A stretch of DNA of 64,000 nt. It comes from Echinometra lucunter. Lineage: Eukaryota; Echinodermata; Echinoidea; Camarodonta; Echinometridae. The stretch lies in the NCBI GenBank assembly GCA_029962745.1, contig CM057161.1, positions 9,346,638 to 9,410,637 of the forward strand, given 5' to 3'. The notes beneath the pieces are model-generated. The model worked only from the letters and a program-made list of their open reading frames with translations, searched no databases and was not told the origin of the DNA. This document shows, piece after piece, positions 1 through 12,393 of the stretch (the stretch's first letter is position 1; every line of letters starts with the position of its first letter). Both the position numbers and the translations under genes were made by a program.

Positions 1-2838
1 AGATTGTTTGATTTTCGCTGTGGAAAAAGTTTACTGGAAAGACGCGTGAGCACTGTGGGTGTGTTGACAATAGATCCTAATATCATCAAAACATACTTGT
101 TAATCATTTTACCATCTTAACAAGATTATTTAAAAAAGGATCTCCGAAAAATAGATCATTCCTCAAAATAAAAGCGAATCAATCAGACGAAACAAAACCA
201 TATGTCTAGCGGTAAGAATTTCATATTTATTTCTAAGGCACCGCCAAAATGCTATCATTTTTTGACAGTTTGATGTATGGGTCGCGCCTCGGGCGGTGCA
301 TAAAAATGATTTAGGTCACGTGGACAACAAATATCACTTTATTTTCACCTCCCACACAGTAGGCCCTACTTCTGTTCTGATATATCTGCTTCGTGAAATA
401 CAAAGCTATCAGAAAAAAATTAGTGTTTGTGAAGGTGATATAATATCATATTTTAGCTGCCAGAATAATGACAGAACTTCAACGTTTTAAATTATTAGCG
501 GACTGACATTAGGACTGACATAACCCTTTGCTCTTAATACACATTTTTTTTTTTTTTCATGATTAATTTGCTGGGTTGTTTTTATGATTTAAGGGGGATT
601 TAGACTTAATATTTTGCAATAGAGTTGTAAAGTTATTTTGTAGAAAAGTGAGTGAAACTCTCTCTTCCTCCCTCTTTCTCTCCCACTCCCTTTCTTTCCT
701 ATCCCTTCTCCCCGTCCTTTGTGATTTGATTTAGGATGTGCATAAAACGCAAGATGCGCCAGCATTAAACTTAGTTTTAGGTATAGGCTGACATATCCAA
801 TTCACATCCCATACTGTGGAAAATTTGGCAGAAGTCTGGAAGTGGAGAGTACTCTTTTTTCTTTTATTATTAGCGTACAAGGGAAAGATTTCATGACGGG
901 GGAAAGATCTTGCATGGCTGCATGTGCTTCATTCAATTTTCATTCCAGCCATTCACGAACTTGCAAACGAATCACGGTCGGTCATTATTGAACCGACTGT
1001 TCCATCGCCCCACCACAGTCCCACTAACTCCCTTCGATGGTAGTGCTCAACTCAAACAACCCCTACACCCCATTGCGCCTGTCATTCATGATGCATCAGT
1101 TTATAGGCATCGTAGGCGAGTGCTACACAATCGGCTGCACGTATTGAGCCTGACAGATTTCGATATTGATCGATCAGTCACTATATCAAGGTCAAATGAC
1201 ATTCTCGCCCCATCTTTGACCTCCTTAGAGCGATTATGAAGTAGGAATGAGAAATGGGGATATCAAGTCAAAAGTACGTTCCCATCGCTTAGCATCGGGA
1301 GATATATATTATTACAGTTTTTTCTCTTAGATGAGGGAAAATGCCTAGAGTAGTAAGGAGAATCAATGCTGATGGAGATTTGAGTGAATTTATCTGAAAG
1401 ATGGGAACCAACGACACTTAACCTTTGGACGCGCGACCTCGTTCTGCAGTCGTTTTTTTTTTTCAGTTCTGGGGGTCATAAGATGTTTGATCAATTCCAA
1501 TCCCTCAATATACGGGCAAACTGAAGTACTTTACTTTACTTTACTATGTATTTTTACTTTTGTTTTATGGAAAATAAATAAATGAATGAATGAAAGTATG
1601 TTTACACAACTAACAACTCTATTATAATCATTCATGTATGTGCCAATGTTATTTACACTATTATCAACGAATAAAATAGTAGCAGCTATCCATATAATAC
1701 GTCTTTAAACAAATACCAGTGGCCTTTGGATAGTTTCAAGATGCTTCTCTTTATTTTTTTTTTATTTTTTGTTTTATTAGAGTTCCCCATTTAAATAGTA
1801 GGTGTTCCTCTATTCAGAATTTGGACAAATTTTCATTCATAGTTAAACCTTTTTGAAGCTGATGATCTGGACCTGATTGTCTTGAAAATGGCAAAAGATA
1901 CAGCATAAAGGTGACAACATCGCCACTGCTCTTTCATCATTATAAAGGCACTCCACAAGCATGTAACATTTCATGTGACTTATTAAATAGGAACATGAAA
2001 GAATTTTAGTGTCTATAAAGCAGGAGAACATGTGTATTTCTCGTGTCAAGTTTATCGTTAAGTACCTTCGGTAACACGTTTACATCTAACGTAGATAAGA
2101 GTCTCGTCTGCAAGCTTGCCTCGCACAAGCATACAGCGATTAAATATTTTACAGCGCCATTCATAACCGTTTTACGACATTTTCTCAGACAGTTGAAGCT
2201 GTTCTCCTGTGGGCCGTGCCAGCCCCGTATCAGTCTGGGAGCTTTGATGGGATGTTGCGAACAGATGATAAGGATAATGGGTCGTAAACTATGACGGATA
2301 ATATCCACCTCACTCTTTTAGTGCTCGTTGGCGGAAAGGTTATTTTGGCAATAAACATGTGTTTGTACATATACGTGACAGCTAGCTCCCAACACCAAGA
2401 GCACATAAAACCGTCTTGATAATGGTCGTCACGGTCGTTGCTATAACTGTACGATGTCGTTATCTCTCTTATGTCCATATATTTGGAAAGCTTGGAAAGT
2501 AGTATTTAGAAAATGTGATGTAGACTTTGGAGAGCGTATTTCATCTCAGATTATACCTCAGTGAATAGAACTGAGCGTTGTTTTCCTGTGATGTCCGAAA
2601 AGACAAATCGCGAAATCGCCTGCCACGATTACGCTCTATCTTTGAATACCAAATTGATACTTCTGAGATTTTAAGTGGAGAATCTAAAGAATACTGGTAA
2701 GAATATGTAAAGACTGCTCGTAATTTTAAGCAAGAAAAGAGACAACAGCCAGTTCGCAACACTAGCAGTCAAATAGGTTTTCCTTCATATTCGTTAAGAT
2801 CAAGAGGAATTTGAGGCAATTTCCTGCATACCTTCCAG

Positions 2839-2990
2839 GACCCCGTTTCATAAAACTTGTTCTCAATAACAAGTTGCAATAACTGTTATAAGCTACTAAA
2901 ATCCTTGCATCTGACTGGCTGACAGCAAATTTGTCATAGAAATGTGGCAGTTGTTACTGATAAGTTTTATGAACAGATGAAACGGGGCCC
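2839..2990. mobile_element. Small palindromic MITE, family 'GTTTCAT', copy 1
   Basis: The ends are imperfect inverted repeats (GACCCCGTTTCATAAAACTT against AAGTTTTAT...GAAACGGGGCC). Its interior (AGCTACTAAAATCC, GCATCTGACTGGCTGA) is the reverse complement of matching segments in the elements at 4777 and 8031, so the three belong to one family. It is about 150 bp with no coding capacity, as expected of a non-autonomous DNA transposon. Confidence 0.75.
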
Positions 2991-3597
2991 AGATTCCATG
3001 AAACGAAATAGACGGATAGCGTACGCTTTGTGCCCGAGCTATTCATGTTATTTATGTTGGGTACGAACGTTGACAAGTAGCAACTGTAATGTTACAGCAT
3101 GAACAATGCCATGACAACATTTTATGTTTATTGCTAAACAATTTACCCAATGACACGCTCAAATTGAGGTCGAAACGCCATTTAATTCATCGTCTCCCTA
3201 CTATGCCAACTAAATAAGCAAAATTTATATGCCACCAATTTTAATGGAAGGTCACACCTTCGTCACACCGCCCAACAGACTGCGCATCGCGTCCAAATCG
3301 ATCAGTTTCATTGCCATTAATATGTGATTTTTATATTCAGTTTGGCTTGATATCGGCGTGGTATCGGGACCGTTAGTGTAACCAGGGAAAAATCCGTCAG
3401 TGGTTGGGTTCCTCTATTCGATATGCATGATATAGGATTGACAGGTTTGAGTCGAGGAGGTATGATGGCGCATATCTCGATCCTAATTGACAACTAAGTG
3501 ATCTAATCCATTAGCCACAGACCGTTCCCACAGCCAAACCATTTTGATTTTCTTCATGGTTTCCTACTTGCGTGTCATTCGTCATCACTTCAGTGGA

Positions 3598-3896
3598 AGC
3601 GTCGTGGTCGGTGGTTCTGACTCTCGTCTTTCAATCAGAGGGTCGTGGGTTCGAATCCCAGCCATGGCGTTAATTTTCTTCAGCAAGAACTTCATCCGCA
3701 TCGTGCTGCACTCAGCCCAGGTCAGGTGAATGGGTACCTGGCAGGAATTCATTCCTTGAAAATATGCTGTAAAAGGCTGCCGGGCTAAAGCTGGGGTAAT
3801 AATATCCTAGTCCCTTGGAAGCGAATAGAGACGTTGTATCATAATGTGATATGCGCTATACAAGAACTGTAAATTATTATTTATTATTACTATTAT
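3598..3896 (+). mobile_element. tRNA-derived SINE (tRNA-Glu-like head)
   Basis: The head looks like a tRNA. It has an A-box-like TGGTCGGTGG near 3605, CTTTCAA at the anticodon-loop position (TTC, Glu-like), and a good B box GGTTCGAATCC near 3648. It continues into a non-tRNA body that ends with TGCGCTATACAAGAACTGTAA and an ATT-rich tail (TTATTATTTATTATTACT). A tRNA head, a unique body and a simple A/T tail are the standard SINE layout. It is not a functional tRNA gene: the acceptor stem does not close and no terminator follows the head. Internal A and B boxes would be the RNA polymerase III promoter. Confidence 0.8.
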
Positions 3897-4776
3897 TCAG
3901 TCTTCATATTAGCTTAAATGCAAGGAATCATTCGGAGATGCGTCTACATTCACAGTTTCACAGGATCAGGATGATGTTGATATGATAAAGCAAGAGTGCC
4001 TAAGGTCTAGCCTTTAATTCTGTAGAGAATGGGTGTTCATTGCTTTCGGGGAAATTACGTTGCATTCCAGTCCCGGATTCCAGTTTCTTCTGTTTTGATC
4101 GAAGCCTTGCTGTACAGATTATATTCCACACAACCCCCTTATCACTAAAAGAAGAAAAAGAGAAGAATAAAGGAAATTGAAAAGTGAAGGGAGAATGGAT
4201 AAATAAATCATAATCAGATAAATTTGAATGATGCAGCTACTATATCAAAATACTCTCCTGCTCTGTGATGTTAGAGCTCCCAAAAATCCATAGGCACACA
4301 GTAAAAAGGGAAAGGTAATATTCTTAATGAGACATTTCGACTCTCTCCAGCATCACCCCCCCCCCCCTCCAAAGTGTGAGACTTGTCGCCTCCCAATATC
4401 TCTTCACAGGCTACGCCAATGGAGTATAGGCATAGACCCTCCAACAACTAAATTTCATGCAAAGCAGTGGAACATATGCGTGACACGATTCAGCTCCAGA
4501 GCTCCTGCTTTTTAAATGTACATCGTAGTAACATCGCAAAGGAGGACAGTGTGGTTAAACTCCTCAAAGGTTATATCCACAGTGAGAACATGACGACTCA
4601 TGATGCAACTGGAGAGGGGAAGAGGGCAAAATGGCGTCACCATCCTCGAAATCGGAGCTTCGTTTCGCTGCTCCCAGAGGTATATGATTGGCACGACTTG
4701 GACACCTCTGAGGATTTTTAAAGACGATAGAAAGGAGGGCGAAAATAAGGGGTCATGGATCAAAGCAAAACAGTTC

Positions 4777-4920
4777 AGGGGCGTTTCATCAAGTGTCTTG
4801 TCAGTGATTTTTACCGATAAATTTGCTCTCAGCCAGTCAGATGCAAGGATTTCAGTAGCTTATAACAGTTGTCAGTAAAAATCACTGACAAGACACTCGA
4901 TAAAACGCTCCCCCCCCCCT
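4777..4920. mobile_element. Small palindromic MITE, family 'GTTTCAT', copy 2
   Basis: This is a 144-bp inverted-repeat element. The left end GGGGCGTTTCATCAAGTGTC pairs with GACACTCGATAAAACGCTCC at the right. The inner arms TTGTCAGTGATTTTTACC and AAAAATCACTGACAAGA also pair, so most of the element folds back on itself. The right end runs into a poly-C tract. Confidence 0.85.
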
Positions 4921-7900
4921 GAGAAATCGTGGAAATGACCACTGACCAACAAGTTCGTTCTATCCATAAACTGCTTTACGTCTTGATTAACCTAAACACA
5001 CATAATGCATGGGATTCGTGCAAAGCTCATGATCAGAATGAGAATTCTGTACACGTACACATTAGCAGTTTGAAAATACGTGTCGGAAATGTGATCTTTT
5101 TGTTGCCTTCTTTCGCAAAGCAGCCATAAACTTGAGATGAAATTTTAAGTAGGCTCTGTAGTTATAATCTTGATTCGAATGCATGTCTCACACTTCATGC
5201 ATTTGAAAATTGATAAATCACGTCGTAATTGCTAAGAAGTGGGTCAGTTTCAATGACACACATCCACTCCCGTTTTCCACCCTTCTTCGAAATATTACAG
5301 ATTCATCGTTTTCCCCCGACTGAAGAAAATTCCATCTACAGCCAATTTCCGATAAGTTCTTTCCAAAAACAAAAAGGAAGAATGATATTTACGTCAATTA
5401 CATTTTCAGTGCCTCCCTGTTATCCGCGAGCCAAACAAAGGGAGAAAAAAAACGTAGACCTTATGCAGTGCTTTGCTTTAACGCCTTGAAGCAAAACGAA
5501 TGCGTGAAATTACTATGGTCCCAAGAGCTTGCAACCCTTGTATCTACTCCATACTGTCTGTATTACATTGGAGCATCAAAGAGTCTTAGGCATTTCCTTT
5601 TCCGGTGGCTTTAAATTCAAAATTAAGAAGTGCTCGTCGGAACCATTGCTACAAGACAGTAAACATAGGAATGTATAAGGCACTTATCCACCCATAATGT
5701 TCAGGACATACCCCGCAGTTCAGTATGAATGCGTCATAAATTCCGCTTCTTCGTACTTGGTGGAATTACCAGTTAATTTGTATATCAATCTTACCTAGAG
5801 CGAAATCCGATCAGATGGTCCACTGGAAAATCATTATAGGACTAGGAGCTTTCAGTGCTTCTAGTCTCGGAGGGCTAAAGAGTGTTTGAAAATTATGACG
5901 GTACCAAGCTTACCCTACAGGGTGGTTCTGGGAGGAAAAGCATTATAGGACCTGCAGGTTGTCAAATCCACTCTCGATGACTGATGACACATAATAGCAT
6001 CGAGTAATCCTCCGAATATTGTCTGATTCCCCTGTAAAGAACAAGGATGGGAAGTCCTGAGCTACTTTATCTTCATTATTAAACCTATCATTACCAAAAA
6101 AAAAAAAAAAAAAGAAGGGGGATTCAGACGCTTCCAGTCCATTCTGGATCCATTGTTTCGTTGTAACTGAAACCAGTCAGAAGTTTAAAAGATTCAGCGC
6201 TGAAATGAGGAACAGAATGCAATTGAAATTCCGAAACACACAAGTTTCGTTCAATGCCGGGCATTGAGGAGCATGTAAATTCGATTTTAAGCCCAGCTGT
6301 TGTAGAGTTTGGTGCATTAGCGTAGACAGGTCCTCATACCCTTGCTGGGGGGGGGGGGGGGGGGGGGAGGGGAGGGGGATGATTCCCCCATTGACACACA
6401 CGTATATACATCCACTTATGGGGGTGCATCCCCCCCCCCCTTTCTCCCCGCTTTCTGCGCCTCTGGGGTGGTGAGAGTAATAAATATATTCCAAATCACT
6501 TTTTCTAAAGCACTTTAAACATGTTAAATCAATATACTATGCCTATTATGTTTATCATATTCACATACACTCGTGTTATGTGCACCATCTTCCCTCCCAT
6601 AATATATTCCTATAACTTTCTAATGCAATCATGTTCACCCTGGAAATTTGAAGCACCTTTCTAGATTTTACTATGAATTCTCTTCAGAGAGATAAGGTCA
6701 GGTTTTAAAAGGATCCGGTAACTTTGTGACTGCTTGATTTAATAAATCATTGATTTTTTTTATGTTTGTGTTGTATAAAGATCTCGAGAAGGATAAACAG
6801 CCAGGTATATAAAGGTTTTGCAATATAAGATGTTATTGTCAAGATATGTATTACTGAATTCCGCCATTTGCAAAACCAACCTGGGCATGCTCTGGCTAAC
6901 AATGCAGTCTGTTGGATAAAAAAGTCTGGAATTTCCGGTCACTTGTATATTTTCACTTTTTATGAAGCATATGATTATTCTTTATCAGGGTTTCAAGTTT
7001 ACACATTATTACATGTAAGGCCATGCAGCTCAAATTTTTAAAAGTTACTCAATAGCTTTAAATGGATGTTATTCCAAGTTTGAACCCGTGACCTTCGCAT
7101 TTCCAGCCAAGCATGCAAACCACATTTCATTTTGATACCTCGTATCTTTATTTCAAGTGAATCATCGAGCATACATTCTTGCACCTAGCCGTTGATGGAT
7201 TCGATGCTGGCTGTTGCTTGGGATAAACTTGAGAATCATGTACAGGATATATGAGCAAAATTGGCTAAGGTCGCCCACAACACGCTGACCTACCTAAGAC
7301 AGTAGGAATACATAACAGTCATTGGTATCTGGTAATTATGTTGGGGACACATCGGCATGGGGTTTGCTTGGGCTCATCGTTATTCTCAACTGTCTGCAGC
7401 GAGAGACTACAAAATTTCTGAACATGTAAAAACTTCAGACCTCCCCGGCGGGAATTTACCGACAAATTTACGGCAGCTGGCAAATCCTCGCGGGAAGGCT
7501 CTCGCACAAAATTCACCGGCGGATAGGGAAAGCGGAAAGGGTTATTCACATAGAGCAGTGGTTTGGATCTGGATGTGTCGGAACACTTCTGCTTCCATTT
7601 CTACGCATACTGTGCATACTGTCTGAAGAAGATGTGTACATACCGCCAATTATTATGCGCTTGTGTAAAGGGGCAATGCACCACTCAGTGTGAGAAAATA
7701 ACATGACATGACTAAAAAAAATCAAGTCCGTTTGTCCGGGTATGTTTATTATGGATTAGAAGGTGAGGACGATGCGAGTGTGGAACAGAAAGGAAATGTA
7801 CTGTGTGCTGCATTTTGTTTAAGAATTGCATGTCATAATAGATATGAACAAGTGATGGGATACTCGGCAGCTAGGGAATTTTAAGGTATATCTATAGAAA

Positions 7901-8030
7901 TTTTGCACGGACACGTATCACCCCTATATGAAAGCAGAAAACACATTTGACACGTCAGGTTAATCCTCAAAATCAGTTTCTATACTGGTCAATTTATATT
8001 CAGTAGTTAAATTACCATACATGAAGAACT

Positions 8031-8169
8031 GGGGAGTGTTTCATGAAGAGTTTGTCGGTGATTTTTACTGACTACTTTGCTTTCAGCCAATCAGATGCGA
8101 GGAATTTCAGTAGCTTATAACATTTGTCGGTAATTTTTCACTGACAAAACCTTTCATGAAACGCTCCCC
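8031..8169. mobile_element. Small palindromic MITE, family 'GTTTCAT', copy 3
   Basis: The termini GGGGAGTGTTTCATGAAG and CTTTCATGAAACGCTCCCC are inverted repeats. The inner arms TTTGTCGGTGATTTTTACTG and TTGTCGGTAATTTTTCACTG correspond to those of the copy at 4777. It lies about 320 bp upstream of the first recognised receptor exon. Confidence 0.85.
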
Positions 8170-8488
8170 TGGTCATCCACTTTTAGGTTCTAGCTTCCTT
8201 GATATCCCTCCCATTTTGTCAGTGTGAGGAAAATGTAAGAATTAAATGTGCTTATGACTGATGACAACAAGGATAAGAAGTAGTTCTATTCTAAAAGCCA
8301 CTGGTATTCGATGTTTTCCGTCGAATGCAACTTGTCAAGAGGATATCATCAGTTTTGTGACGTGACTAAAATTTTTACCAACATTTTCGTTATCCGTTAT
8401 CCGCTTTATAGGTTGCTTTTACGTACTTTTTTTTATTGGTGTATATTGAAATAATAGTATTCAACTATGATTTTTTTTTAAACTGCAG

Positions 8489-8626
8489 TGCGACACTGGA
8501 GTCGGGGTAGACGCCCTCTACGATCAGCTGTACCGGAAACCCACCATGTCCATGCTGCTTGGGTGCTCCTGTTCCGATGTGTCCAAGAGAGTGGGCCAGA
8601 TCCTACCGTATTGGAACGTGGTCATG
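8489..8626 (+). CDS. GABBR2: GABA-B-like receptor exon a (Venus-flytrap lobe 1)
   Basis: 138 nt, phase 0 on both sides, residues 1-46 of the visible protein. The acceptor is AAACTGCAG and the donor ATG|GTAGGT. It begins CDTGVGVDALYDQLY, matching the CDPG...LYELLY segment of GABA-B subunit 1, and carries C-S-x-V-S, where subunit 1 uses the first serine to bind the GABA carboxylate. It ends WNVVM, in phase with VSYG of the next exon. Upstream exons were not found. Confidence 0.93.
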
Positions 8627-11600
8627 GTAGGTAAGGGCTCGTCCAAACCTTTCTAGATTATAAGCAATGGGACAGAACGTGACATCATTGTGCTATGAAG
8701 ACTGATTTATTGAAAGGGGGACGGGTAACAGGGAATACATTTCCGTTGCAAGTTATACAATATCAGTGCTACTAATACTAGGATTGCCAACAACAACAAA
8801 AAATTACCCCCCACCCCCACCAGTGGAGCAATCTTTCTGTGTTCCCAACCAGATTATAAGCAATGGGACAGAACGTGACATCGTTGTGCTATGAAGACTG
8901 ATTTATTGAAAGGGGGACGGGTAACAGGGAATACATTTCCGTTGCAAGTAATACAATATCAGTGTTACTGATACTAGGATTGCCAACAAAAAAAAAAATT
9001 ACCCCCCCCCCACCCCCACCAGTGGAGCAATCTTTCTGTGTTCCCAACCAGAAAAAAAGGCCGCAACAGCCACATATGCCTGTGACTGAAGTTAATGCTA
9101 TAGGATTCAGTTGATCGATTGTCAATACGGTCCATGATCGGAAATTCTTTTTTTTTATAAACCTTTTCTACTAGTTTTCAGAAAATCTTCACATCGCGAC
9201 TTGAGCTCTCGGATTCTATTTTCCCGACTAATTGCCATCAAGTCCTGATAACCGAAAATTTGGTTTGTGGGATCTTCGGTCTTACGAACAGGTCTTCTAA
9301 AACTCGGATCCCCTGGAATGTTCCAACTGATATGGAAAACGCCGTAGGAAATCAAGTGTGTTCATTAAAATAGACATGCTAACATGGGGAACAGACTGTA
9401 CAGACGTTGAATAAGGAAAATGACAAGCTTTTTGTCTTCCTTTATCAAGCTTTTCTATGAAAAAACTTTGATTTCATTCCGTTTTCCTCTGAAGAACCAT
9501 GGACCCTACTACAGATGGACACTCATCGGCACCATAAAGAATTCATGCACCTGACTCTGTCAAAAGTATCACAGTGACATTCCAAACATGCTTCCCAACT
9601 TTGATTTCATCATGACCGGCGCCAGTCAGCCACAAAAGAACCAGAACAGTGCCTTGAGAAATCTACAAAATGCAAATGCGCAGAAGAAAATAAATCGCTT
9701 AAAATCATGGAACTGCATATGCACTTGTGGCGTACAAAAGTGCATTATCGTATATGTATGTTTCAGTAGCAATTAGAAATAGTTTACAAGAGAGACCTGT
9801 AAATTTGACTGTATAAACATAATGATTTTAAACTTCATTTGGAAACTTATCCGATCAATTTTCCAAAAATATGAGGTAATATAGTAGAGGATATGTATTT
9901 TTCAAAGTTAGGCAAGGTCAGATACATGTCGACAAGAGTCCACATCTGTCATGTCTGTCATATCTGTAATAATCAATCTCATATCATACAAACCGTCAGA
10001 ATTTAGGGTTCGCTGCTGCTCTACCTAGTCTTAAAGAGGCTCAGTCGTGGGCTTTCATGGGAAATTTGACACCGTGGGTGCTTACCCAGTAACGGGAGTT
10101 GTCCATCACTATATGAGTTTTATGACCAACATACCTTATGTAATGCTCTGTGTATTCCATCCTTTGCCTTATATGGAAAAGTCATCATCTCACTTTTCCT
10201 GGCCCGAGAATGCGCGAAGCAGGCCGAAGAATGTTTATGGTGGGACACCTTGTTTTGTTGTGCTCCAGAAATGTAGTTCTATTATGGGTATTACCAGTGC
10301 TTTTCATAAAGTCTGGTATCAGCAAATTATGATTTACTCCCCATGAAAACCGTCGAGAGAGCCTCTTTAAATCACGATACGTTTCCTGAAATTACATTTC
10401 AGCGAAATGAATTCGAACTTTCGAAGAAAAGGTAAAAGATGTTTTATGTTATGTAATCAACAATTTCGGGACAAATGAATATGCCCATTAACATATACAT
10501 CACGTGGCGACGGTCATGATGTGATTAAAGAAAGACTCCCGTTACTAATCCATCTGTAGTAGGGTCCATGTACAAACTGACTCTGGTCGGACCCAGTTTC
10601 GAACCTGAGTTACGGTAGCATGACAATGATCATAATCATGATGAATGAGAAGCTTGAGGAAAGAGAGTTAAAGGCATTGGCTAACTTTGTGAGTAGCTGA
10701 TTTAAAAAATATTCAAACTAAGATGAAAAATGTGTATGAGTACTTGTATTTGTACTAAAAAAAAACCTGAAACCAACCATAATTTGGAAGAAAAAGTGTA
10801 AGTTAGACTCAAACGGCGATTTTATTATCCTTCGTCTCACGAGACAATCACTAAGAGGACCACTTTGCTTGAATTTGCAAATGCCGCTATGTGCCTCCCG
10901 CCGCGTGATACGCCAATACACACAGTACGGTAAGGTGAGTCATACGCGCATGCGCACTCCTTATGTCTAATTCTGTGCAACCGACCCTCGTATATTTTTC
11001 AAACATTGGTTCACATTTCTGATATTTGAAATGCTTCCTGTGGATATTATACTTTAAACTTTCAGACTGGTATTTTTACACTATAACCATTATGTTTATC
11101 CCATTTTCAAGTAAGAAAACAAGATTTTTTAAAAAAAATCATAACAATGCTAACCAATTTCTTTAAGTGTTGACTGCATGTGCATCAGTGCTCTTTTCAC
11201 GATTTCCATCCTGTTTCCAGGTCTCTTACGGGTCAACATCAGTGGCCCTCACCGATCAGGAGTACTATCCGACCTTCTTCAGGACAGTGACCCCGGATTC
11301 CTCCCACAATGCAGCACGAGCTTCCTTCATCGAGCATTTCAAATGGAGCATGGTGGCCAGCCTCAGTCAAGAACAAGAACTGTTCTCATTGGTAAGTTGA
11401 ATGATGGATTTTGCATAAAGAATCTTGTTCATGTACCTGGTTAGCAATCGTAAATTAGTAAAAGTGGATTGTTAAATATATTTTAGTGGTTATATATTTC
11501 ATATTATATCAAGTCATTTGTCTTTCCAGATGAAAACAGTAACATTTTAGATGTTGTCTACGTGAATTTAGTTATCATGCTGTTCATTTAATAATTTTCA

Positions 11601-12325
11601 AGCATGTGTACTTTCAGTGGCGTAGACAGGGTCTTACACCTGGGGGGGGGGATGATTTGCCGTTCACGAGAAATCGAGGATCAATTTCGTATACAGATAC
11701 ACACACACGCACACGCACACACACACAGGGCCGTACGCAGAAATTTTTCCTGGGGGGCAAGATGCGTAAAAATTTTTGAAGAAACTCGAAAGCGAGGGAG
11801 CGAAGCGACCGAGCTTGTCACGGGGGTGCTTTTGCATTTTTAAAAATGAAATTGAAGGATTTGGTGAACACTTTTGTTGAATTTTGTGAAAATTTTCAGT
11901 AAAAAAATGTAAGTTTTCACAATTTCGGGGGGGGGGGGCAGGGGGGCAGTTGCCCCCCCCCCCGCTGCGTACGGCCATGCACCCACACACCCCCCACACA
12001 CACACACACCCAGACCCATACACCCGAATGCACAGACATAAATAGAAGATATACGCACCGTAACAAATGAATATAGACTGTGGACTGACACGCATTATTG
12101 CATATTTGCGTCACGCTATTTATCTTTTTTTTTTAATTTTGTTGTTACACCACTTCAGAAAAACGGTGATGGCGCCGAAATTACAAATAAAGTAATATAA
12201 ATAACTACATAAATCAGAATAATGATCGATATAGTTATGATAGTAATCGTCATTTCAGTCACATTAAGGATGATGATAACTATCATTATTATCATAAGCA
12301 TAATAATAATAATAAGACATTACTA

Positions 12326-12393
<68 letters not shown>

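Larger units (their letters stand above)
1..8488. other. Region upstream of the first recognised receptor exon; no supported gene
   Basis: I see no exon here that continues the GABA-B receptor family upstream of the exon at 8489. No open frame on either strand has a recognisable domain. The longest, such as the 109-codon frame at 910-1239, read as composition-driven. The stretch contains a CT-rich tract (about 657-712), poly-G/poly-C runs near 6350-6440, one SINE and three small MITEs listed separately. An N-terminal exon could still be hidden, because a signal-peptide exon is short and poorly conserved. Confidence 0.5.

Noticed and set aside
910..1239. 109-codon open frame as the receptor's N-terminal exon
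   Set aside because: No signal peptide and no similarity to the GABA-B N-terminus; no acceptor/donor in the needed phase was evident.
3601..3672. tRNA-Glu gene
   Set aside because: Good B box, but the acceptor stem does not close, the A box is weak and SINE body with A/T tail follows. Called a SINE head.
5560..5900. Possible reverse-transcriptase remnant (words like KALIHP in one frame)
   Set aside because: Only a few residues look LINE-like and frames break repeatedly; not enough to support a call.
11664..12114. Overlapping - strand open frames up to 143 codons
   Set aside because: They lie across the nested MITEs and their G/C and CA runs; low-complexity product.
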